Below are positions 13,101 to 27,200 of a stretch of DNA of 64,000 nucleotides, in pieces. How positions within the stretch are numbered: the first letter of the stretch is position 1; each line of letters begins with the position of its first letter. Under the pieces are notes generated by a model. That model saw only the letters and a list, made by a program, of their open reading frames with translations. It did not search any database and was not told the DNA's origin. The translations under genes and the position numbers were made by a program. Source of the DNA: Azolla caroliniana (taxonomy: Eukaryota > Polypodiophyta); NCBI GenBank assembly GCA_043228905.1, contig JBHGNT010000016.1, positions 2,604,001 through 2,668,000 of the forward strand, in the 5' to 3' direction.

Positions 13101-15715
13101 GGTATTGCTATTGTGTTTGCCTCGTGCTCCTAAAAGTAGTTTCGTAAAGTACTATTGTAAGCGAAACTATTAGTTTGGATGTTCTAGCATTGCCTAAGGG
13201 ATTCAACGATATGGCTATTAACCATTTATGTGTGATGTGGTAGTGTGTAGTGGCTTTTAAATGAAAAACTATTCCATCATTCTCAATCCTTAGGGGAACT
13301 TGTCATTTTTTGCATGTTGCTCTACGATTTGTGAAGCCATATTCTATGGAGAAACTATCATGTCTATGCTTCCCTTGGATTTATAAAGCCATTTGCATGT
13401 TGTTCTTGGATAAGACAAAATCATGAAGAACTCATGTGTACATATGAAATATCCTAATCAATTGTGCACTTGTTTAGGTTTGAATCGTGAAATCGATATT
13501 GTGTTCAGATTCATGGTTAACCGCCAATAATGCTTTGAAAATAGCATTGGATTGGCACTTGTTTTTGCATTCGCGGGAAGTTATTGTAATAAACAAGAAA
13601 CAAAATAAATTCAAAAAATAATTAATAGGACATGATGCGGGTGGGTCAATTGAGGTGTCGTTACTTTTTTGAATTCTTCTTGATTGAATGAATCGATTAC
13701 CTGTTTTATTTCTTACAAATTTGAGACAACATCCATATGGATTCGAATGTTAAACCAATTTTTTTGAAAAGAAGTATATAAAATAAGTCTAGTTATGAAA
13801 GTTAGCGCGGATGAAACCTTAACTTCGTCGAAATGTGGTGCCCACCCTCCAAAGGCTAACATGATGGGATGGAAGATTTAAATCGGCTACTTATAATGTG
13901 ACGTTGATTTCAACTCAAGGTTATTCTTTTTTGGGATGTTGACAACCTTCATGAATAAGGCAATTGATTCTTGAAAAATATGCCAAAGCTCGCCTACGAG
14001 ATTCGAACTCTCAAGCATCTAGAATATATGTAACCTTTCTTTCGAGTATTCACATCATGGAAGGTATATTAAGTCCAATCTCTACATTTATTTTTCTTTG
14101 CAAAATGAACCATTTCAAATGCCACTTTGTGAGTATTAAGCCAAATGAAACACCCTAGGTAAATGCAAGAACGACAAACATGAATTCAAAGGACAAAAAC
14201 AAATGGAGTTGACATCTTTCGGTGTCTATCATGACATGTTACTGATACAATAATAGGGTAAGGATATCGAACACTACCTAGGAACAACATGTGACATCTA
14301 GCACTACCTACAACCAAGAACTTTAATTTTGTACAATTATAATCATATATAAGCCAACAATGGTGAAACACAAACATATGTATCGTCATATTTTCTTTAT
14401 TTTGTTTGTGTGTGTTGGTTCGTTTGAACAAGAGCAAAACAAAATGCATACCCATAAAGCTTCTCTTGTCATCATGTTCTAGCACATGCTCTCTCTTTCT
14501 CTCTTAGGAAAGTTTCTCTCTAAGAACATTCTTGCACTTCGTAACTGACACTCTCACATAAACCAATTTATCTTTTGTTCTTCTTTTTAGCTTGAACAAC
14601 AAGATTATATTAGAGAATGATCAGTCCATATTGGTGGCATGACTAGCAAAGCACCATGCCTTTACAATCATAATGTTAGGGAAGAATATTTTGGTTCATA
14701 TAGGCTAATTTTAAGTTACGACATCACATGTGAGCTTTGGTATCCCATATAAATGCTTATGTAGGATCGATATGAGACATATGCTTTTTGATTTTGTCCT
14801 CGAAGCACAATGTCCACCTCCATGCCTTATGGCTAGTTAGGTTATGTTACTTCTTTAGAATGGCTTATGTGGGAGCAATGTGAGCCATACATGTTCTCAT
14901 TTGTTTCCCATAAAGAATAATGACCACCTCCATGACCTATGGCTACCTAAGTTATATTCCTCTGTACATCTATTGTTGATGATGAATGTTATAAACATAT
15001 TTCGGAGAAAATAAAATTGTTATTTTTTATTGCTGAAGCGAAGATATAATATTGAAAGATTGGAGCTTCATGCATTCCCTACAACTACATAATTATGATT
15101 TTGTGTTGCCTCCATGGCATGTCACCAAGCAAGTTACATCACATGTCATCTCTAGAAAATATTGTCTAGTAACATAGGAAATGTAAGAGAAAGTGAACAT
15201 TTCATATGGTGGAGAAAATTTCCTAAAGCTTCTTGAGATGATGTCTATTCCTACATGCATACCAACTAGCATATATTATAATTTATAACATTTTGTTTTA
15301 TACATGACGAAACAAATTAGATTGGAGAGAAAGGTACTTATATTGAATAAATTTGCTTGTATTCGACATGCTCCACTTGAGTATTCCTACTTCGTCTGCA
15401 TATATGACCTTCCACATGCAAGTTTGGAAGAGGAACAAATGGGTACCTTGAGAAGTCAAAACATGGCTCCGTAAATTTATGCCCAATATAATTCATTATT
15501 ATTTTAACACTCTTTGACATCCTCATTACATAACTTTTCCGCATAAACCCAAAACATCACAATGTCCACCCGATCGAATGAGATGCAATGTGCTTGATTT
15601 GTCCCAATAATAACATTGATTGCTAGCTGCTTGATGTGTTCAATAATAACTATTTAACACCCATCAAACAATCAATAACATTAAGCAAATATTTGTCCAA
15701 AATAAACGATAGACC
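13101..15715. other. Intergenic, nothing recognised
   Basis: AT-rich DNA with only short, unconvincing reading frames. A B-box-like string (minus strand of GAGATTCGAACTC near 13995) hints at another SINE scrap but is not supported elsewhere. Confidence 0.4.
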
Positions 15716-15990
15716 ATTGTTGAATAATACTTGGCATACAATACGTGTAGAATACATATGTACATATGTTAAGTATTCTCCCTTTTTAAAAATACTTGGA
15801 ATACGTATCCTATAGATAAAATACATAAAATATGTATAGAATGCTTTAAATACATGTAAAATATGTTAAATACTTCTTAAAGTTTTAAAGTTTTCTTTTA
15901 AACTACATAGAATATGTGAAATATTATAAAAGGGCAGTTCTAAGTTCTAAAATGTATTCTAAACGTAGAATAAGCATTTTTTAACAACTA
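15716..15990 (-). mobile_element. AT-rich MITE, family 1, copy 1
   Basis: The element begins CATTGTTGAATAATACTTGG and ends TTTTTTAACAACTA. These ends are imperfect inverted repeats of each other. The interior is built from ATACGT/TTAAATAC words. In opposite orientation it matches the element at 23885-24224, including the near-terminal block TTCTAAACGTAGAATA. There is no coding capacity and I found no clear target duplication. Confidence 0.5.
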
Positions 15991-17952
15991 CGCTCTAAAC
16001 ACATTTTTGCATATGCATAAAACGCCTCAGTTTCAACATCCAATAAATTGGATATATATATAATACTCCTAGAAATACTTATGTTAGTGAAATTCCACCT
16101 CTTTAAGTGAGAAATTGAGTAATTACGAACTATAAGCTTGAATAGTGACCAACTATGAAGAGTAGTATTCATATTAATGCTCTAGTGCGGGGTTAAGCGA
16201 CGAGTTAGGGATGTGATACATAATATCTATCCATGACAAACCCAATGATATTTTGTTGTGCCGTTTTGTTATTGACCTTTAATTGCCTTAGTTGCCAACA
16301 TGCTCTTTGGGATGTGAGCTTGAAGACTATAGAATAGGTTAAAGTGCTACCCAAGAAAGACCAAAAGGATTCCCTACACTACCTCGAAGTCGAGACAAAT
16401 GCACAAAGATTCTCTCAAATAATAAGCCAAACATAAAAAGGATCGAAATGTTATTGGGCATCGTGCATAGAATACAAACAAACAGTTGATGATTGGGACT
16501 ATATTTTGGAGTGCTAGGAATCAAGGTCGACTTATTACCGGTATGTCCTAAAGACCTTGGAATATACACTTAAAATAAGATTTTATTACCACTTAAAATA
16601 GAGTTATATTACACCCACTTTAATTTTATAAGCTAATATTGAAGTTTGGTTTGAGTTGAAGAACCATTTGTAAGTACACATGTACATAGATACAAGAACA
16701 ATATCATCAAACACATTTTTATACTCCTAGAATAGCTTAAAGCTCGTGTTCCCTATAAAGGCATTACAGATACTATCATCGGTTTTTACGTACTTTTGTA
16801 GCCCTAAAGGCGGATTGTCATTTCATTTACGAAAGAGCTTTTGTTTTGAATGTTATCACACTTAATATGTAGACAACCAAAGGAAGAACACTATTTGCAC
16901 TATTGTCGAGATAAGAAATAATAGTGTGGCCTTACAAACTGTCGAAATCAATGTTCCCAACTCTAGCGACATTTTGTATCCTCGCTCTTTACCTTGGGCC
17001 AAGAAATTTCACATGAATTTTCATAATCTTAAAGAGACATTTACGTTAGAATGGAGGGAAACATGTTTTGAGTTATATATTTCCTATTTTTGCATTCCCT
17101 TAAGGTCCAACCTCCTAAAAATATGGAATCTCAACATTGAAATGCTTATTGCATTAATGTTTCCCTAACATTAAAGACATGAAACCTTACAATCATCACA
17201 CTTACAATGATGCCTTTTGTTGCCAATGGGCACGCGTCATCAAGGTAGCATATCATTGACAAGATAAAAAGTACAACTTCTACAACAATTATTAAAAGAT
17301 TATGACTGAGATCTTGTTTCAGGAAAGAGGGTTTCATTAACTTCTAAGAACCCATGTTACATGGCATGAGTGGATCCTGGAGGGCAAGCTACACTTAAAA
17401 GTTTCTAAATATGAAGACCTATTTCTTGAACCGTTAGTGACTTCACATTCCATAAGTCACCAACACATCCGTAACAGAATCATGATACCACAAATAACGA
17501 TTCATTTACATAGGGATTGAGGCCCGAGGGCAACCAATTCTCAGGAGAGAAAAATTGCATAATTGTCTATGAATTCGAGAAGTCATGTTTATATGTGTTT
17601 TATTTTATTGATGACAATGATGAGTATTTTTTTTGAAGGTTTTGTGTAATCTCTGGTAGATTAACAATCAAAATTGGAGTTTCCCCTACATTAGTACAAG
17701 CCTAATTTTTGTCTTTGTTTTGACGAACATTAAGTGACTAATGATAACATTAAGCATAGGCTCAAAGCCAAATACTATTTCCTTTGTACATACTCTCTTG
17801 TCCAATATAACACACACTTACAAACAAATAAACACACACATCACTTTTAAATGGTAAAATTATATTCAAGCAATGCCCCTAATGCAAGGGATGACTTTAT
17901 AGAAGTATCTTGGGTTGGGAAAACACAGTGACTTATAGGCCTCAAGAGAACT
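15991..17952. other. Intergenic, nothing recognised
   Basis: AT-rich DNA downstream of the kinase gene. The short frames here show no family motifs. Confidence 0.4.
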
Positions 17953-20456
17953 TTAGAAGTAATCAAAGTGGGAAGCTGCCTTGGAGGGTGTCCTAGTGAA
18001 GACCTTGGTTTTGAGGTCATCTTGTTGATATTGATGTTGTTGTTGTTGATGATATTGCGTACTCAACTTTGATCCGCCGAAGTTTGGTATCTCCGGTGGT
18101 TCGGCACTTCGGATGAGTGCCCAATTGACACCACGAAAGAATGGGTGTTGCTTGATCTCGGCCGCCCCTTTGATGGAACCAAGCCTTTGGCTAGGAAGTT
18201 TCTCGAGCAAGCCTTCGATAAGGGTCTTGGCATGCTCACCGGGATCCACATGACCCCCCCACTCCGGGAACCGAAGAGGTTGTTTGACGATGTTCAAGAG
18301 AGTGTGCTCATTCTTAGCTCCCTTGAATGGAGTTTTCCCATAGAGGAGTTCATACAAAAAGATGCCGAAGGTCCACCAATCCACTGCATTGCCGTGGCCT
18401 CGCCCATCAATCATCTCGGGCGCCAAATACTCGTGAGTCCCGACAAATGACATTGATCGGGCTTCGGTCGGCTCTGCAATGAGTTCCACTCCCATTGGGA
18501 TTTCGTCACGACATACATTAGAAGCCCTCATCATCACATCTTCTTCCATGTCCATAACAATCATGTCGCTTCTATCTAATACCATATCATGATGTAATCG
18601 ATCTATGGTGGCCTTCGCCCCATCTTTCACACCAATGCATTCCACATTGTTGGTATTCATTTCAGAGCTAGAAAGGGCCATCGTGTCTTTTGATGCTCTT
18701 ACCTCACCCGCTCTCGGTGTGCGGGAGCTTGCTTTACTCTTCGAGCTGTACCCCATGTGCTTTGAATTGAATAACATGGAGAAGAGGCTTTTCCGATGCT
18801 TTTCATGGCCTTGACGAGCTTTAATTCTAGTGAGAGCACTCGCGGTGCCGGAGATTGGAAGGCACGAGAGGAATGGATGGATGGTACAAGATGCGGAGCC
18901 AACCATACAATCTAATGAAGTGTGGCCCACGATAGGAGTAGACGGGAGGGACGAAGCGACCGACGAGGATACACTAAATGACCTCATGAACTGGCTAAAT
19001 CTTCCGGATGTCGAGGTCGAAGTAGATAATGGACATCTCGATAGCTTCGGTTCGACTTCACACTTGAGCGAGAGATCAAAATCGGTGAGCATTATGTGCC
19101 CATCCTCTCTCACCAACACGTTTTCGGGCTTGAGGTCTCTATACACAATGCCCAACATGTGCAGATACTCTAATGCCAACAACACTTCGGCAGCATAAAA
19201 CCTAGAAGGAAAAGCACCCCGAAAAGACCCGAATTAGACATGCAAAACATCACATATATGTTGCATAGCATCGGAGTTCTATGTCTTTACAATTGTCATG
19301 AAGAAAAAGGGACCTTGTTGCTTTTGGCATAAACGCATGGGTCACACTCACTAGTAATTCTAAGAGCCACAAAGAGCTCAATTTCCCTCATGTTTCTGCC
19401 TTGGATTCAACGTAATCCGATCTTTTGAAGGTGATTATTGAGCTTGCATAGATGAGACGGAGCATGTCTAGCTAGAAACAAGTAGACTTTGGGCCAAGAG
19501 TGTGGTTGACACCATTGATTTTGAGAGTCTATCTTGAAGATAGGGTCTACATAACAATCACCTAGGTGTGGTGGTTTGGCCATGGATCCCTAGGGTGTCC
19601 CTCTTGATACAAATTCCCCTACTATAAGTTTCAACATTATGAGTTTGTCAAGATGGGGTTGGGCCTAGCATACATGTAGAAAGGGCCCTAGAATCCACAA
19701 TGCTGTCTCCGATAATATTCTACTAGCTAATCACAACTTCTTGATATATCGACTAGGATCTCACCTCGCGGCCTTGAGACCGAATCGTTTGGCTGGTTGC
19801 TTTTGTCGGAGGGCGTGGAGGTCTCCGCCGGGGCAAAAGTCCATGACGAGGCACGAGAATTTCTCGGCTTCGAAGTGCGCATACAACGTGGGTAGGAAGG
19901 GGTGATCGAGGAACCCGAGTATCTCCCGCTCTCGGTACATTCTCTCCAGCTTCTTCCGATGGGAGAGGGCCTCTTTGTCCATGACCTTGATGGCGAAGAA
20001 GCAATGTGAGGTGCCCCTTAGCTGGGCCAGGAAGACCGTCCCGATGTCGCCATGGCCGACTCTTTCCAAGAGCTTGAAATGGCCGATACCTAGGGGGATA
20101 TCGGGCCCGAGCCTCCGGCGCAAGGCCCGGATGGATGCCCATCCTTGGTCTTGCGATTTGTGGGGCTTATTGAGGACCACATTAATAGGGAGGCGTGGCT
20201 TATTGACCGCCATTAGGTCGTCGAAGTGCACCATCACGGGCTTATCGCCATGAATGCCCTTATTGTCCGTTCCGCTTCTATTATAATCAACACCGGGGAC
20301 TTCACAATTCACTGCGATGGCACCGGAATTCTGGTCCTTACCATCATCATCATCATCATCATCATCCATAGCTATTAGATCACACTTAACATCATCACCA
20401 TCATCATTGATCGGCCCGAGATTATGCTTCTTAACATAATCACCACCTCCACCACT

Positions 20457-20490
<34 letters not shown>

Positions 20491-20651
20491 AGAGCCACAT
20501 CATGCAGGCTGTGGATTGTGAATAGCCATAGGTTATTGTTGTTGTGGTTGGTTATGAGGTCACTATTCCTAGGGCTAAGTGTAGTAGTGCTTGAGCTACA
20601 ATTACTGAATTTGTTCCCATCATGAATGGCATTGTTGTCCCCCATTGTCAT
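17953..20651 (-). CDS. AGCVIII protein kinase, D6PK/AGC1-like
   Basis: Two exons (20651-19765 and 19201-17953) encode 711 residues. The first 170 are low-complexity, with two poly-Asp runs of 11 and 8. The kinase domain starts near residue 190: glycine loop GHGDIG (199-204), Lys222 in [34 protein letters not shown] (316-323), DFD (336-338) in place of DFG, and [12 protein letters not shown] (from 547). The DFD motif and the roughly 200-residue insert before the activation segment are diagnostic of plant AGCVIII kinases. The insert has a Lys/Arg-rich stretch (about 421-467) of the kind that binds anionic phospholipids in D6PK. The protein ends in FDYF, a PIF-type FxxF motif for PDK1 docking. 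Members phosphorylate PIN auxin exporters or act in polar growth, so this role is inferred. The second Met (20645) is an alternative start. Confidence 0.88.
20342..20491 (-). repeat. Two coding (ATC/GAT)n microsatellites
   Basis: Uninterrupted TCA/ATC repeats at about 20342-20367 and 20458-20491 lie inside kinase exon 1 and encode its two poly-aspartate tracts. Their length is likely to vary between individuals without shifting the frame. Confidence 0.85.
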
Positions 20652-20940
20652 TGGATTATAGCATGGTTTCTATGTATGGATTTAGATGTTAGTAATTGCT
20701 TCTTGATGAAGCTAAAGAAGGAGAAGCAGATGATGGTGGTGGTGGTGGTGGTGGTGATGAATGATGAGGTTCATGTAACAGAGCTTCCATTAAACCTCAG
20801 ATACATCATATAGCATTGCAAAAGGAAAAAAATCTCCAAGCTCCTTACAATCTTTTTGGTTAAATTTATGGAAGGAATCCCTTCACAACAACAACAACAA
20901 CAAACACACATGATACAAGCTTGGTATATGGGTGGTTTCA
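20652..20940 (-). promoter_or_regulatory. Presumed kinase leader/promoter
   Basis: Immediately upstream of the kinase start. It contains a (GGT)n run at about 20732-20755 and an (AAC)n run near 20887-20902. I see no convincing TATA box at a defined distance, so the promoter call is positional only. Confidence 0.25.
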
Positions 20941-21097
20941 CACTATAGAGAACTTTGGGCCATACAAAACTTACATCGCATTTCCTCTATCTTTCTTTCT
21001 TTCATTCATTTGGGGCTGTCCCGAGTGAAAAAGTGGAAGAAAAAACCTTCCTCATCGACTCTACATGTCACACACATCGGCAACAAACAACATTACA

Positions 21098-21102
<5 letters not shown>

Positions 21103-21133
<31 letters not shown>
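21103..21133 (+). repeat. (TACA)n microsatellite
   Basis: Seven to eight perfect TACA units in otherwise non-coding DNA. Confidence 0.85.
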
Positions 21134-21137
<4 letters not shown>

Positions 21138-23884
21138 TGTAATTTGTCTATATATCTTGTCACGACTCACATCCTCTTCTTTCATACTTTCTCTCTATAC
21201 CCGTGGCTATCAGATTCGAAATAGTTTCGAGTCAAAGAATCTCTACATTCCACACACTAGGAGCAAATTACACTCTCCCAGACACATACACCTCTCTCTC
21301 TTCATTGTAGAACATGTTTGTTATTTTACTAGAACTATTTAGCTTAAAACTCTATTTTTATTTTTATTTTTTACTTTTGATGAATGGGTAAATATCCCAT
21401 TTTTTGTTGTAAACCATTTGTCTCATGGGCCAATTTTGGTCTTAGAAGACGTTAATATATCTTTCTTTCTTAAGCTTTTTTATACTTTCTCTCTCTATGC
21501 TAGTAGCTAATCAAAACAAAAATTGGTATATTGATATAACATCAAGTTTTTCTATCTGCAATACTCGCTCTCCACAAAAAGATGGGGCTTCTGTTGTCAC
21601 CTAGTTTGCCATCAACTTAATTGTGTTTGTATTCTCTCTTTGGGCCTATGTCAACTTTGGCCTCTATGTTTAGCGATGATCTCCTAGTTCCCAAAGTGTT
21701 TAGTGTACTAAGTTAGCAATGGCTCCTTATTGAAGAGAGGCTCGTGATATTTTAAACTCAGCTAAGGACTGATTGTCTTTGCCAAGCTATTTTAAGCCCT
21801 GAGCTTTTCCTTATACAATTTCCTATGATTGCTATTCACAATGCATAAAGGATCCATTTGATTGGATTATATGAAGAAATTAGTAATCTAGGTATATCAA
21901 CATGAAATCAGATCAATTAGGGGAAAGTATATGACTCATTCTCTTTCGTGTGAATGCATTGGTGTCCATTGGTTGGTCTAGACAGGGTCAAGCTCCTCCA
22001 CTATCAATCGTGATGCATAATAAGTGTGTCTTCTTGCTCTACGTTACGTAAAATTTGTGACTAGATTTGAGATAAAAATGTTTAGTAGGTCAAAAAGGAA
22101 ATATGTTCAAATAATATCTTTAAAAGTATATTTGTCGTAGAATTGTCTAAATATCATACAATGTGAATTAGATGTTAGCAATTATGTGTGATAATTGGCG
22201 CAATAATTCGTGCAAAAATGTTCTTGTAAGGGTGGAGTAGTTGGGGTTTTGGACGAGAGGACAAAAGGGATGCTCATACGAAGATTATTCACTTACAAGT
22301 GGAGAGAGAGAAACATTTGTATGATTAAAAACATGTAGAATAAAATAAAAATAACATGATTGAGTACACATTAATGAATTATAGAAGCATGGTTTGTATT
22401 TAGAGGTTGATCAATTACAGTTAGGGGTGGCTTTCACACCTATCGCCTATTTGTTTGCAATAATACCCATTACCCTCATCAAAATTGATTAATCCCTTAT
22501 AATAGAACCCTAATCCACCAATTTATGTGCAAGACCATCTTGGCTACATGCCAGAGCTTTTTCTCAACCCCCCGTCCTCTCCTTGAGGTTAAATTACCCT
22601 TGTCACATACACCCTCTCTAACTAGAGTCTATTACCATTTCCATACTCACACTCACACCCACACAATGTACCTACCATTTACCTTGGCTTACCCTTTTCA
22701 CACACACCTTGTGCAACTTTTACATGGTTCACCTATGTACCACAAGCAACACGACATCGCCATTAATTGTATGACTTATTGTAAATGTACAAATCAAAGA
22801 TAGAAATGGCAAGGCTCTCGTTATGTGCGCCATTTAAATCTCTCGTAGATGTCGACTATAAAAAAGAAATCAATGAAAATTTCTGAGAGAACCAAAGTGT
22901 TGTTGAAGCAATAATTGACCAACAAACCTCTATCTTCCATTTGAACCTTTGTCAAAATTGTTTCTAATTGCCAAAACAATATGGGTTTATGATCTTAAAA
23001 AGAATGAAGAGCACACATGAACATCAACCGAAACTCCTTATGAGGTGTTCTTTTATCTTTTAGATGACACAAGAACAATCTTGCTACCCATATATGTGCA
23101 TCTAGACATATGCAAGCATTCGTGCTTGCCACATTGACATACCAACACACGTGTGTACCAAGCATATTTGATTAGTTGGAATACTAGTGTAGCATATGAT
23201 GTCGTTGTTAGAATGGAATCTCTAATATAAAATTTTCTTCCTTAATTCCTTTAATATACAAAAGATATCGTATTGAGTGGATGTGGTTGGTACATAATTT
23301 GTCTCCTCGAATAACTTCTTTAGGGAAGCCAAATTTAATCTTAAAAACATTTTAGCTAGACAAAATGAGACAAAGATACACAAACTAGACATCCTACTCA
23401 CAACCTACTTTAGAAACTTAGTTTGCCCAATGTTTAAGTAGAAATTTGGCTTAAATCATTGCAAAGGCCATGGGTTGAAATACACTTTATTCAAGGATTG
23501 AATGATGCCTTGTGGCCATGTACAAGCAGTTGATAAGGGAAAGGAAATTCAGGAGGAGATCATCGACAAGGGACTACTGGAAAAACATGTTGTATTGTAC
23601 TTGGCAATGCATTAGGAGATATGTATGTTAGTGGCAGCTGAAGAGCAGTTGAAAAAGGTAAAAATCCATGCTGAAGTTGTTAATATATTTGAAAGTGTCC
23701 ATGTATCATGTAAATCACTTTAGACATAATATAAACCATTGTTGGGAAAAAAAAGGATCGAATGATGCCTCATAGATAGTGAGCTTGGCACACATGACGC
23801 GTAAACATCTTGTCCAGGAAATTTTAACATTCTAGCACATTGATTGATACACCCAAACAATATATATTAATGAATAGTTTCATA
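21134..23884. other. Intergenic, nothing recognised
   Basis: AT-rich sequence with short low-quality frames and a CA-rich patch near 22640-22665. No gene or transposon end was identified. Confidence 0.4.
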
Positions 23885-24224
23885 GTTGTTAAAAAACGCG
23901 CATTCCACGTTTAGAGTACGTTTTAGAATACTTTGAAGTATTCTATGTTTTAGAACTGCCATATTTTAAATTTTGACGTATTCTAAAAATTCTACGTATT
24001 TAACATGTATTTTTCATTTCAAAAAAACATTAAATTTATTTTTATGAAAAAAAAACTTTAGATTTTAGGAGGTATTTAACGTATTTTACAAGTATTCTAC
24101 ACGTATTCTAAGTATTTAACATATTTTACCTATAAAATATGTATTCTAAGTATTTTAAAAAAAAGTTAAAATACTTAGAATACTTATTCTACATGTATTT
24201 TATGCTAAGTATTTTACAACAATG
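23885..24224 (+). mobile_element. AT-rich MITE, family 1, copy 2
   Basis: Left end GTTGTTAAAAAACGCGC, right end ATTTTACAACAATG. The ends form imperfect terminal inverted repeats. The interior repeats TATTCTA/TACGT/TTTAACAT words. It matches the element at 15716-15990 in reverse orientation. There is no coding capacity and I could not establish a target duplication. Confidence 0.5.
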
Positions 24225-27200
24225 TTTAAATCCTCATATATGATTAACAACTACAAATATGTATCAATGCCCAAATCTTGGTCCAACATCACTAATTATT
24301 TATAAGCTATCTAGTTTTCTTAGTTATTCGTAGTCACATGCTTCTTTATGGATATTATCGACATAGATCTTAACATAGATTTAAAAACCTATGGAAACAT
24401 CCCATTCATGAAATGTTCACATTTCAATCCAATGTCACATATAGTTTATAGGTATCTAAGTTTCTTAAGTATTCATTCCAACATGCTTCTTTACATACAA
24501 TTTGCATTTTTACGTATAACTTTGATGCCAATAGATTTATTTAGTATCCACATTTCAGTCCAACTTCATTTCATTGTTTATAGATATCTAAATTCATTCT
24601 TTATTCACAGTAACATGCTTCGTTTTATACTATCTACATGTACATTGAAGAGTTTGAAAGGTTAGTTACACCATGTTGCTTTATCATGTCACATGTATAA
24701 AAGCATGGAACACCTATGTCTCGAAAAAGAAAAAGTATAGTAAGTTTAATGTTCAAAGAAGCATATTATTTGTATAGATTTAGATGATACTAATAATGGA
24801 TAGTCCACTGTCCATTCACTATTCACTATACCATCATTCTTAAGAGATTATCCACCCTTAAAGGTATGTCGAAGGTTGTTACACATTGTAGGTATATGTG
24901 CACCAAAGTTTGACTACAATATTATTGAGGATAACCTTTGCCTTTGATCGATTCTTCAAATTATTCCTTTAATCTTGTTTTCTTGTGGATAGAAGATTGT
25001 CCAACTTCTATACTAATTGTTACTGATGCATTATTACTCTTGCATTCATAGTGGTCAACAAATTATGTTATCAACAAGCTCAAAGATTTCTTTGAATTTT
25101 ATGTGTTATCTTGATTCTTTGTAATCCAATGTGATCTCACTAATGTTTGATAACATTGTGCCATTTCCCATTGGCAAGTTCATTTGATGTTTATATGTGC
25201 TCTCCCTATCTTTTTATTTGTTTTTTTGTATTACGATAGTAAAGCTAGAGGTGAACCTAGATTTCGCTTATCCATCCACTTAGGTTGCCATCTCATTGTA
25301 TGCAATACTTTACATATCCACTTCAAGATGTAGGGGTTGAATGAACGACCTTTTGGTTTTGGTTAGACAACCTTACCAAGTAAGCTACAATTGTTTACAC
25401 ATTCTCATTGTCTCCCTTTTTCAGAAGTTTCTAGATTGTTCTAACATAGCATGAAGAAGTTATCACCATGAGAATCCCATGAGTCGAATTTAAATGTAGT
25501 CAATGGTCACATGTGCATGTCTTTATGCAATCTCAAATCTCGGCTTCATGCTCTTTAATTAATCTTAATATTGTATCTTCATCCTTCATATAAATAGGAT
25601 TCCTTCTTTCTTTCAATCTATTAGTGATGATATTGTGGTGTGCATGTGTTCCTTTGTGCCACCCTTTTAGCACACCCTTTTTAGTAGGCATGTAGCTAAG
25701 CCAACCCACACTTTTAGCAGACCCATTTTAGCCTGCATGTAGCTAAGCCAACCCAAATGGGTACCTTTGTAATCATCTCTATATGTGTTATTGTACTTTA
25801 TCCCCAAGCTTGGCTATCTGGCTATCTGGCTCTAGCATCTGCTCATTACTTTGTGTTATGAGTTCAAAAAATATATGGCTAGATTCAATACACTCATTAT
25901 GAAAGTTTTGGAGTCATTGTTGAAGCGCGCACACACATAAATATTAACCTTGGATTTCTTATTACAAAAAATTTATATCATGTAGCTAATGCTATATATC
26001 AAAGATAATGCACTCATTATGGCAGTTCTGGAGTCATTGTTGAAGCGAGTGCACACACACACACACACACACACAAATCTTGGATTTCATGTTACAAAAA
26101 ATTTATATCACGTAGCTAAAACCTAATGCTATATATCAAAGGCAGGAAACCAAATACCTATATATATATATTCAAAGAATATTTGCATTCAATGAGGGTA
26201 TAACTTGTACGAACATTAAAATATTCATTGAAGAATGATGCATTTGAGGGCTCATTTTCTTCATTTTAGATCTCAATGGAGTCGGATGGACAATTGGTTG
26301 TTTTTTATACACACTAATGCGTGAAGTGCCGTCAGCACCTCGGCCTTTGAAATACAATCATCAAATGTTAAGTAGGCCCAAACTCACAAAGGAAAACATT
26401 ACACATCAAAGTTGTTGTGCAATCAACTCGAGGAGATGCTTGAATTTTGAATTGAATCTCCTAGCACTTGATTGTAGAAGCCCTTCCAAGGCTATTTCTT
26501 TGTCACTTTACATTGTCATGATGCTCGATGAAGGTACTTACAGAGTCATTCTAGGGGGGTTTTAGTTCACTCTAGGCACATTGGCAATGTCAAAAGTATC
26601 AAATTATGTAGTGTTTCAAAAACATGTTGATATATAATAAAATTCACACAATTACAATAGTAAAAAGGGCTGAAATCCCAAAGTTCTTAGACTTTTTTCA
26701 AAGTTGTCCTGCCTCCAAGACATGCAAACATTAGGGATTGTACATTTCAAAAAACACCAAGAAGGGCATTTCTTTTATTTTTCAAGAGGACATAATCTAA
26801 ATTTTCTATTTTTGCTAAGGCATTTTTCTTGCCTCCAAATTTTGAGTATCCAAGACTCTATAAAAAAATTAACATTGCATAACTTCAATAGAATCTTTAA
26901 GCTTTTCAACATTAATCACAACATCAATCTTCAAATTTGACCTTGTTGTGCACACAAATTCGACATGCATGATTCCCAGATGTGTGTTTATCTCCTCTCT
27001 CAATAACTTTCAAATTTCCGTAGGGGGCTTGAAAACAAGTCCAAATTTTACAATTGTCACATCTTGTATAGATGTCGTTAATACGCTTGCTCAAATGGGA
27101 GTATTACCTTCCTTTATATGAATTCCACTATAATGTCGAGGATAATTCAATTAGATACTACAATGAGTTTATCACTTCATGTTTATGGTCAATTATCTTT

